The notes beneath the pieces were generated by a model. The model saw only the letters and a program-made list of their open reading frames with translations, made no database searches and was not told where the DNA came from. From an uncultured Sutterella sp. (GTDB taxonomy: Bacteria; Pseudomonadota; Gammaproteobacteria; Burkholderiales; Burkholderiaceae_F), in NCBI GenBank assembly GCA_905192805.1, contig CAJJMF010000025.1, forward strand, positions 1 to 18,857: DNA of 18,857 nucleotides. The letters are read 5' to 3'. The stretch's first letter is position 1, and each line of letters starts with the position of its first letter. This document shows, piece after piece, positions 1 through 5,785 of the stretch. The translations under genes and the position numbers were made by a program.

Positions 1-958
1 CTCTTCCGCAAAATAAAGCCGAGAAGCGCAACATCATGGCCGCAGAGAGAATCTGCGCAATCGGATTGGCGATACCTTGGCCAGCGATGTCAGGAGCCGA
101 GCCACCAGCGGGTTCATAGAGCCCAAAACCGCCCTTACCCAGGGACGCCGAGGGGAGCATCCCCATGGAGCCGGTGATCATGGCGCATTCATCCGAGAGA
201 ATGTCACCAAACATGTTCGAGCAAAGCAACACGTCAAAGTGCGAAGGCGCTTTAATCAACTGCATGGTGGCGTTGTCAATGTACATGTGTTCGAGCGTCA
301 CGTCCGGATAGGCCTGTGCCACTTCGGTCACGACTTGACGCCACAACTGCGATGTGGCTAAAACGTTGGACTTATCGATCGAGGTGACTTTATGACGACG
401 ACCTTGAGCCGTCTTAAAAGCGATGTGGGCAATGCGTTCAATTTCAGGACGGGTGTACTTTTCCGTGTCGTAAGCGACTTCGGTTTCGCCCGACCCTTCA
501 CGACCCTTAGGCGTACCAAAATAAATCCCCCCCGTTAACTCACGTACGCAGACGACGTCATAGCCTTTTTCAGCAATGTCACGGCGTAACGGCGAGAGCT
601 CATAGAGGCCTTCATAAAAGCGCGCAGGGCGTAAATTGGCATAAAGCCCATAGCGTTTACGAAGCGGTAAGAGTGCCCCGACTTCGGGGCGATCTTTGTG
701 CGGAAGATGATCCCACTTAGGCCCCCCAACGGAGCCAAACAAAATGGCATCGGACGCGTCGCACAGCGTTAGCGTTGCTTCAGGTAAGGGACAGCCAACG
801 GCGTCAATTGCCGCCCCGCCCACCAGGGCGTCCGTGAGTTGCAAGGTAAATCCAAAGCGAGCGCTCGCCGCAGCGAGCACTTTTTTGGCTTCAGTCATTA
901 CTTCGGGACCAATCCCGTCTCCGGCGAGGACAGCAATGTGGTAGGTACGTTGAGTCAT
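1..958 (-). CDS. leuB: 3-isopropylmalate dehydrogenase, partial at the left edge
   Basis: LeuB oxidatively decarboxylates 3-isopropylmalate to 2-ketoisocaproate with NAD+ in cytosolic leucine biosynthesis. Translating the minus strand from the ATG at 956-958 gives an open frame of 319 codons that leaves the window; about 40 C-terminal residues are missing compared with the usual ~360. Family motifs are clear: GDGIGPEV near the N-terminus, LFGSVGGPKW, the CVRELTGGIYFG loop, HMYIDNATMQL, NMFGDILSDE with the metal-binding aspartates, and the NAD-binding stretch YEPAGGSAPDIAG. An AAAGGA ribosome binding site lies just upstream of the ATG. It follows leuA on the same strand after about 80 nt, so the two are probably co-transcribed. 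No leuC or leuD lies between them. Confidence 0.96.
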   Translation of the reverse strand, partial: MTQRTYHIAVLAGDGIGPEVMTEAKKVLAAASARFGFTLQLTDALVGGAAIDAVGCPLPEATLTLCDASDAILFGSVGGPKWDHLPHKDRPEVGALLPLRKRYGLYANLRPARFYEGLYELSPLRRDIAEKGYDVVCVRELTGGIYFGTPKGREGSGETEVAYDTEKYTRPEIERIAHIAFKTAQGRRHKVTSIDKSNVLATSQLWRQVVTEVAQAYPDVTLEHMYIDNATMQLIKAPSHFDVLLCSNMFGDILSDECAMITGSMGMLPSASLGKGGFGLYEPAGGSAPDIAGQGIANPIAQILSAAMMLRFSALFCGR

Positions 959-984
959 GATTTTCCTTTGATATGGGTGCAGAG

Positions 985-1013
985 GTCTTACACGTGAGCC
1001 TCACGTGTAAGAC
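985..1013 (-). repeat. Perfect intercistronic hairpin between leuA and leuB
   Basis: Arms GTCTTACACGTGA (985-997) and TCACGTGTAAGAC (1001-1013) form a perfect 13-bp stem around a 3-nt loop. No run of T follows it on the minus strand, so it is not a standard rho-independent terminator. It sits 27 nt after the leuA stop and 26 nt before the leuB ATG. It may be an mRNA stability or processing element; the function is inferred. Confidence 0.75.
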
Positions 1014-1040
1014 GCACCTCTTGGTATAAATGGGGTTACG

Positions 1041-2618
1041 TTAGGGACGATGACGTTCGACGGTGGCCTCGTGCGGGGATTGTTTTTTAATGCGCTGGGA
1101 GCGTTCAATCACGTTACAGGCATGGATGAGGGCCAAGGCCGCGGCTTCGACCACGTCAACGGACATGCCCATACCGTGGAAAATGCGACCTTCATAGTCG
1201 ACCGTTACGTTCACTTGTCCTAGGGCGTCCATACCCGCCCCGTTGGCGGTGATTTGGAAACTGGTGAGTTTGCAACGGATACCCGTGAGGCGCGTAATAC
1301 AGTTATAAACGGCATCCACAGGACCATTACCAACGCAGGCTTCCGTGCGAGTACGTTTACCAGCACGCAGACGGACCGAGGCGGTAGGCAACGAGTGCGT
1401 TCCCCCACTCATGATGCTAATGGCATCGAGTGCAAACGCATCATCTTCATCGTCGAGCTTGGAGTAAAAGAGCAGTGCTTCCAGGTCGTAGTCGTAGACT
1501 TGACCTTTCTTGTCGGCGAGCTTCAAGAAGCGAGCATAAATTTCGTTGAGGTTGTACTCACTTTCGTCATAGCCCATCTTCTTTAAGCAGGCCTGAATCA
1601 TATGGCGGCCCGAGCGTGCCGTCATATGCATCGTGTTGCCGGCAAAGCCTACGCTTTCCGGTGTCAGAATTTCGTACGTTTCACGGTTTTTAAGGACCCC
1701 GTCTTGGTGAATCCCCGAACTATGCGCAAAGGCATTCGAACCCACAATGGCTTTATGGGGTGGCACGGGTTCCCCACAGACTTTCGAGACGAGGCTGGAG
1801 GTTTTGGCGATATTTTCGTGCACGATTTGGGTGTAGAGCCCATTCATGTAGGCTTGACGCAGCTTGATCGCCATCGCCACTTCTTCGAGTGAGCAATTCC
1901 CTGCGCGTTCACCGAGACCATTCATGCAACATTCAATTTGGCGAGCCCCATGCTGAAGGGCGGTGAGCGAGTTAGCGGTTGCCATCCCTAAGTCGTTATG
2001 GCAGTGTACGGAAATCACGGCTTGATCGATATTGGGGACACGGTTAAAGAGGGTCTGAATAATCCCCCCAAACTCTTCGGGGAGGGTGTAACCCACCGTA
2101 TCGGGAATATTAATCGTGGTAGCACCAGCGCGAATGGCCATTTCGACCATGCGGCAGAGGTGATCAATGGGGGTACGGCCTGCATCTTCACAGGAAAACT
2201 CGACGTCATCGGTGTAGCGACGGGCATGTTTAATGGCGGCAACCGCCATGTCTTGAATTTGCGAGAAGTCTTTTTTGAGCTTGTCTTTGACGTGAATGTC
2301 CGAGGTAGCGATAAACGTGTGAATTCGGAAGTGTTCGGCGACTTTGAGGGCTTCCCCGCAGGCATCAATATCACGAATAACGGCACGGGAGAGCCCGCAA
2401 GGAATCGATGTTTTCAGCGTTTGAGCAATGGTACGTACGCTTTCAAAATCGCCTTCACTCGATACGGGAAACCCGGCTTCGATCACATCTACGCCTAACT
2501 GTTCGAGCGAGAGCGCAATTTGCAATTTCTGACGCACGGAGAGCGATTGAGGGAGGGCTTGTTCGCCATCGCGAAGAGTCGTGTCAAAAATAATGATGCG
2601 CTTATCATCGTGCTGCAT
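1041..2618 (-). CDS. leuA: 2-isopropylmalate synthase
   Basis: LeuA condenses acetyl-CoA with 2-ketoisovalerate to give 2-isopropylmalate, the committed and leucine-inhibited step of leucine synthesis. The 525-aa product is close to the E. coli enzyme (523 aa). The TIM-barrel begins with FDTTLRDGEQ (residues 11-20, catalytic Arg and metal-binding Asp), carries the metal-binding HCH at 205-207 and the GLGERAGN loop around 234-241, and has the SGIHQDG linker motif. The C-terminal third is the LeuA regulatory dimer domain (SIMSGGTHSLPTASVRLR region), where leucine binds. I chose the ATG at 2616-2618 because an AGGAA ribosome binding site lies 7 nt upstream and the protein then starts like its homologues. 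An in-frame GTG at 2657 would add 13 residues but has no matching signal. First gene of a leuA-leuB unit. Confidence 0.97.
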   Translation of the reverse strand: MQHDDKRIIIFDTTLRDGEQALPQSLSVRQKLQIALSLEQLGVDVIEAGFPVSSEGDFESVRTIAQTLKTSIPCGLSRAVIRDIDACGEALKVAEHFRIHTFIATSDIHVKDKLKKDFSQIQDMAVAAIKHARRYTDDVEFSCEDAGRTPIDHLCRMVEMAIRAGATTINIPDTVGYTLPEEFGGIIQTLFNRVPNIDQAVISVHCHNDLGMATANSLTALQHGARQIECCMNGLGERAGNCSLEEVAMAIKLRQAYMNGLYTQIVHENIAKTSSLVSKVCGEPVPPHKAIVGSNAFAHSSGIHQDGVLKNRETYEILTPESVGFAGNTMHMTARSGRHMIQACLKKMGYDESEYNLNEIYARFLKLADKKGQVYDYDLEALLFYSKLDDEDDAFALDAISIMSGGTHSLPTASVRLRAGKRTRTEACVGNGPVDAVYNCITRLTGIRCKLTSFQITANGAGMDALGQVNVTVDYEGRIFHGMGMSVDVVEAAALALIHACNVIERSQRIKKQSPHEATVERHRP

Positions 2619-2638
2619 GATCGAATTCCTTTTTGGTA

Positions 2639-2660
2639 TTAGTGAGAGGAAACTCACTAA
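2639..2660 (-). promoter_or_regulatory. Hairpin in the leuA 5' leader
   Basis: TTAGTGAG and CTCACTAA form a perfect 8-bp stem around a 6-nt loop. On the transcribed (minus) strand the loop reads TTTCCT, and TTCCT is complementary to the leuA ribosome binding site AGGAA (2626-2630), which begins 8 nt after the hairpin. A loop-to-SD pseudoknot that limits translation is therefore possible. This rests on base complementarity only. Confidence 0.5.
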
Positions 2661-2677
2661 AAATTGTCGTAAGGCAA

Positions 2678-2706
2678 ACTCTATGCTTTTGCAAAAAAGT
2701 TGTCAA
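2678..2706 (-). promoter_or_regulatory. Sigma70-type promoter for leuA
   Basis: On the minus strand a perfect -35 box TTGACA (2706-2701) is followed after exactly 17 nt by TAGAGT (2683-2678; 4 of 6 matches to TATAAT). Transcription would start near 2671, giving a ~50-nt leader that contains the hairpin at 2639-2660. The spacer is itself a near-palindrome (CTTTTTTGCAAAAG on the minus strand) that could be an operator. Confidence 0.7.
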
Positions 2707-2828
2707 CAGTAAAACGATCACTCACGATTTATCATTAAATAAGTAATTGAAATTAAAAGAAAAAGAATTTTTACCTAGGGAATTTACCTTAGTCTAATTT
2801 TTTGCAGAAAAACAACTTTTTGCAAAAT
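2686..2828. repeat. Three TTTTGCAAAA-like near-palindromes in the AT-rich region before leuA
   Basis: The gene-free stretch 2619-2957 is strongly AT-rich between about 2660 and 2880. Plus-strand copies are CTTTTGCAAAAAAG (2686-2699, inside the promoter spacer), TTTTTTGCAGAAAAA (about 2798-2812) and CTTTTTGCAAAATT (about 2816-2829). The first and third are inverted with respect to each other, matching over about 15 nt with one extra A. They could be sites for a leucine-responsive regulator, but AT-rich DNA can produce such matches by chance. Confidence 0.35.
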
Positions 2829-2871
2829 TAGTGTGAAGCAAAAACGGGGGATTTTGTAATAAGACGAGGCG

Positions 2872-2911
2872 AAAAACAAAAAATCCCCGTCACGTGGGCG
2901 CGTGAACGGGG
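2872..2911 (-). terminator. Rho-independent terminator of the cytochrome 1 operon
   Basis: On the minus strand CCCCGT-T-CACG pairs with CGTGACGGGG (arms 2885-2894 and 2901-2911, one bulged base, 6-nt loop), followed immediately by ATTTTTTGTTTTT. It lies about 45 nt after the tetraheme cytochrome stop codon and separates that operon from leuA. Confidence 0.9.
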
Positions 2912-2921
2912 AAAATCAAGG

Positions 2922-2952
2922 GGTGGGCGTATTCGTAGTTAGGGCGCCCACC
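2922..2952 (-). repeat. Second hairpin just after the cytochrome 1 stop codon
   Basis: GGTGGGCG (2922-2929) and CGCCCACC (2945-2952) form a perfect 8-bp stem with a 15-nt loop. It lies between the stop codon at 2958 and the terminator, and may protect the 3' end of the mRNA. Confidence 0.55.
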
Positions 2953-2957
2953 TTACC

Positions 2958-3368
2958 TTAACGCGGTGCCTTCATGTTCCAGGGCCCCGTATCGTGACAG
3001 GTTTCACACGTCACGGTACTGGGTTTATGTTCTTTGTGGCAGTTGACGCACTGATCGGTGTTACCAAAATGGAAGTTTTGGTGCGGATTCACTTCGACCG
3101 TACTCGTGGTCACTGCCCCGGTCTTCGGATCTTTAAAGGTGGTGGTGAAGTTAAATTTTTCACCGGCTTTAATGATCGCTTCTTCGTTGTGACAGCTCAA
3201 GCAGGTCTTACGATCCGGCGGGGTCATTGCCGTGCTACCTTTCGTTGTCTGGTGACAACTCGTACAGGTCAGTCCCTTGTGCTTGGTCGTCGTCGCAGGG
3301 CTCGCCCACGCGTTACTCAGAGCCAAAGCACCCAAGGTAAGCAGTAATGTCAGGGTATTCTTTTTCAT
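2958..3368 (-). CDS. Periplasmic tetraheme cytochrome c (cytochrome 1)
   Basis: A small secreted electron carrier of 136 aa. Residues 1-22 are a Sec signal peptide (MKKN, hydrophobic core, NAWA cleavage region). Four CxxCH haem c sites follow at about 35-39 (CTSCH), 56-60 (CLSCH), 107-111 (CVNCH) and 121-125 (CETCH), with extra histidines as likely distal haem ligands. This layout matches the haem domain of flavocytochrome c fumarate reductases, here encoded as a separate subunit. The ATG at 3366-3368 has a good AGGAGA site upstream; an earlier in-frame start would precede the signal peptide. It begins 22 nt after the flavoprotein gene, so the two form a donor-acceptor pair: the cytochrome would hand electrons from a quinol dehydrogenase to the FAD protein. 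Compared with cytochrome 2 it has an extra ~20-residue segment (about 70-92) between haems 2 and 3. Partner and substrate are inferred. Confidence 0.93.
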   Translation of the reverse strand: MKKNTLTLLLTLGALALSNAWASPATTTKHKGLTCTSCHQTTKGSTAMTPPDRKTCLSCHNEEAIIKAGEKFNFTTTFKDPKTGAVTTSTVEVNPHQNFHFGNTDQCVNCHKEHKPSTVTCETCHDTGPWNMKAPR

Positions 3369-3390
3369 AATCGGTTCTCCTAAGGGGCGG

Positions 3391-4938
3391 TTAGGCAAGA
3401 GGACGCTTGGGTAACTTGGCAGCGTTTTGGGCTGCTAACATCCCCGTGACGACACAGTCAGGCATGGAGCAGGCGGTAAGACGTTCCGCTCCATGAATCC
3501 CGCCAGCCGCTTCCCCAACCACATAGAGACCCACCATCGGTTGCGTGTCTTTGAGTGACAAGGCACGCGCTTCAATGTCTGTGGTGATCCCACCCGGGCA
3601 GTAGTCCCAACGCGGGCTCATCAAGGCGCCATAGTAGGGGCCCGTATCGGAGAGCGGTTCCACGGCACGCCCATCGCTCGTGAGCGGCTTATTGAATTCC
3701 TCATCCTTGCCGTTTTGAATCATCGCGTTGTAGCGCTTGATGGTTTCTTTGAGCGCATCGGGGTTGGTCCCGTAGAATTTCGCAACCTCGTCGATCGTGT
3801 CAAATTTCACCATCGTGCCGTTACGACCATTGAGGCCCGCTAAACTACGGGCGACACGGGTCATGTTGTGGAATTTCGTAATGCCCTTTTCATCCCAGAT
3901 AATGAAGGGGAACTTGCCTTTGGTTTTGGCGAGCACCGCCAGCGAGGCGGCCGAAATCGGATTACGTCCTAAGGCTTCGCTCGCATAGCGTTTGCCCGTT
4001 GCGGGGTTAATCGCTACGCCCCAAATCAAGTCTTCGGTCGGTAGCGCAAAGCTAAAGCGATAGAGCGAGAGTTGCACCGGACGTGCCCCCGCACGAATCA
4101 TGCTCTTTAAGGCTCCCGAGGTAGCCCCGACGGAGGCGCTGTTGGCCGTATGCTCTAAGAAGGGAACTTCATAGCGCATAAATTCTTTGTCACGGGCATA
4201 CCCACCCGTGGCCATGATGACGGCCTGACGGGCCCCAAAGCGCACGGGGGTACCGGAACGGTTATCACGGTCGTCCGAGGCAAGCGCTTGGTCAAAGAGG
4301 TAGTCCTTGCGTGCGGCCACACCGATGATTTCCCCTTTGTCGTTCGTGAGTAACTCATCGAGTTTGGTGGCGGTCATCACCGTGAGGTTGGGATACTTTT
4401 CGTAGTTGGACCAGATGCTACGCAAAATGCCCGCACCGCCTCCTTCGGCAATCAAGCAACGTTTTTGAGAGTGTCCACCCAATTTCAATAGGGCTTTCCA
4501 TTTCACGCCTGCATCGAGCAATATCTTTTGCGCTTGAGCGGTATGGCGGGCAATGTTTAAGGCACGCTCGATGTCATTTAAGTTTGCAGCTACCTTGCTC
4601 ATGTCGGCAACCATGGCTTCCGGGGTATCTTCGATCCCTTCGGCTTTCTGGGCTTCACTGCCTACGCAGGCAAAATCGAGGCCGCTAAAGCGCGAGGTAC
4701 CCCCTAAGCGGTTGAGTTTTTCGATCAAGAGTGTTTTGGCGCCACTTTGTGCGGCCACGAGTGCGGCCATGGAGCCACTAACGCCAGAGCCTACGATGAT
4801 GATGTCGTAGAGGGCGTCAAATTTCGGGGTAGCTTTGTTGGGAGCCGCAAGAGCGGAGCTACTGGCTAAACCCACACCCACGCTGACACTACCAGCGAGT
4901 GTGGATTGGAGGAATTGGCGACGTGAGGTCTGCGTCAT
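3391..4938 (-). CDS. Tat-exported FAD-binding fumarate reductase-like flavoprotein (reductase 1)
   Basis: A 515-aa periplasmic flavoprotein of the fumarate reductase/succinate dehydrogenase flavoprotein family (flavocytochrome c type). It starts with a twin-arginine signal (SRRQFL, residues 5-10; hydrophobic stretch to about 31). The FAD site shows GSGVSG (50-55), the ribose-binding E73 in LLIEK, LGGTS (79-83), ATGGYA (243-248) and the C-terminal GLYVVGEAAGGIHG (470-483) with R486. The ATG at 4936-4938 has GGAGAG upstream; a longer frame to 4995 would bury the Tat motif. By eye, the His-His-x-Met-Gly-Gly motif of fumarate reductases reads Asp-Tyr-Cys-Pro-Gly-Gly (445-450), and an Ile stands where the catalytic acid Arg is expected (near 353). 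The substrate is therefore probably not fumarate. It lies downstream of the response regulator and upstream of its cytochrome partner. Confidence 0.9.
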   Translation of the reverse strand: MTQTSRRQFLQSTLAGSVSVGVGLASSSALAAPNKATPKFDALYDIIIVGSGVSGSMAALVAAQSGAKTLLIEKLNRLGGTSRFSGLDFACVGSEAQKAEGIEDTPEAMVADMSKVAANLNDIERALNIARHTAQAQKILLDAGVKWKALLKLGGHSQKRCLIAEGGGAGILRSIWSNYEKYPNLTVMTATKLDELLTNDKGEIIGVAARKDYLFDQALASDDRDNRSGTPVRFGARQAVIMATGGYARDKEFMRYEVPFLEHTANSASVGATSGALKSMIRAGARPVQLSLYRFSFALPTEDLIWGVAINPATGKRYASEALGRNPISAASLAVLAKTKGKFPFIIWDEKGITKFHNMTRVARSLAGLNGRNGTMVKFDTIDEVAKFYGTNPDALKETIKRYNAMIQNGKDEEFNKPLTSDGRAVEPLSDTGPYYGALMSPRWDYCPGGITTDIEARALSLKDTQPMVGLYVVGEAAGGIHGAERLTACSMPDCVVTGMLAAQNAAKLPKRPLA

Positions 4939-5020
4939 AGATGCTCTCCAAAAAAGTGAGTGGATTAAGCAAATCTTAAGACGGAAACCTTTCAAAATCG
5001 TTGCGTGAGGGGATGGGATT

Positions 5021-5037
5021 ATTGCAAAAAGATTGCA
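5021..5037 (-). promoter_or_regulatory. Direct repeat with 11-bp period upstream of reductase 1
   Basis: ATTGCA occurs at 5021-5026 and 5032-5037, exactly one helical turn apart, in the 115-nt gap between the response regulator and reductase 1. OmpR/PhoB-family regulators typically bind tandem direct repeats of this period, so this could be a target of the neighbouring regulator. Two copies of 6 bp are weak evidence alone. I see no convincing -35/-10 pair in this gap. Confidence 0.35.
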
Positions 5038-5053
5038 TCAAAAGGATTGGAAT

Positions 5054-5785
5054 TTAAACGTCACCATAATCGATGTCGTACTCACTCAGATCGCCTAGCA
5101 TGTAGCCCACATTCGTGTAGGAAGAGAGAATTTTGGGGTTAGCACCGGCAAGTGAGAGTTTTTTGCGGATGCGTGCCATGGCGACGCGCAAGTGACTAAT
5201 ATCCGCGCCTTCATCACTCATCCAACCGATCTGTAATAAGCGTTCGTAGACCACAATCTGGCCACGATGCTTAAAGAGTAGGGCGAGCAAATCAAACTCG
5301 CGTTTCGTCAACGTGAGTCGTTCGTTGTGCCAAAAGGCACTCGACTGTGGTGGAATCAAGGAAAGCGGACCGTTTTGGAGCCGTTCAGCAGGGGCGGCAC
5401 TGTGGCTGGTTTGCGTGCGTCGTAATAGCGCTCCGATACGCAGGATCAACTCATCCATGGAAAAGGGCTTAACCAGATAGTCGTCGGCCCCGGCTTCAAA
5501 CGTTTGACGCTTATCACTGATAAAGTCGCGGGCCGTGAGAATCATTACAGGAACGTCACTCATCGCCCGCAGTGCTCGTAACGTATCATGCCCGTCCAGT
5601 CCCGGCATCATTAAGTCCAGTATGACTAAGTCGGGCTCCACGGTGCCGAGCCGAAAGAGTTCAATGGCCTGCTGTCCATCGTGCGCCATGCAAACGTCAA
5701 AACCCGAGCGCTCGAGTTGCTCCGAGACAAGCCGACGGATGCGTGACTCATCATCAACAATCAGAATTAAGGGGCGGGTCGTCAT
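5054..5785 (-). CDS. OmpR/PhoB-family response regulator
   Basis: A 243-aa cytosolic transcription factor. The receiver domain (about 5-122) has the acidic pair D11-D12, phospho-acceptor D57 in LVILDLMMPG, switch T84 (MILTARD) and K106 (DYLVKPF). The C-terminal winged helix (about 140-232) has the family pattern LTLTKREFDLLALL, a recognition helix region DISHLRVAMARIRKKL and NVGYML. Its ATG overlaps the histidine kinase stop as ATGA, and AGGAGAG lies upstream inside the kinase gene, so the pair is translationally coupled. It lies between the kinase and the reductase/cytochrome pair on the same strand, which makes these genes its likely targets. The regulon itself is inferred from position. 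Confidence 0.95.
   Translation of the reverse strand: MTTRPLILIVDDESRIRRLVSEQLERSGFDVCMAHDGQQAIELFRLGTVEPDLVILDLMMPGLDGHDTLRALRAMSDVPVMILTARDFISDKRQTFEAGADDYLVKPFSMDELILRIGALLRRTQTSHSAAPAERLQNGPLSLIPPQSSAFWHNERLTLTKREFDLLALLFKHRGQIVVYERLLQIGWMSDEGADISHLRVAMARIRKKLSLAGANPKILSSYTNVGYMLGDLSEYDIDYGDV

Noticed and set aside
1254..1586. Plus-strand open frame of 110 codons, and similar frames at 2994-3347, 10816-11268 (minus) and 16112-16987
   Set aside because: All mirror clearly identified genes on the other strand and show low-complexity translations without domains.
1998..2498. Plus-strand open frame of 166 codons
   Set aside because: It is antisense to the catalytic core of leuA, has no recognisable motif and no ribosome binding site; it reflects codon bias of the real gene.
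2619..2657. Upstream GTG start for leuA adding 13 residues
   Set aside because: The added residues fall in the leader hairpin and the real Shine-Dalgarno site lies downstream of this GTG, matched to the ATG at 2618.
3391..4938. Calling the flavoproteins fumarate reductase or urocanate reductase outright
   Set aside because: Key catalytic residues appear changed on by-eye alignment, so only the family level is supported.
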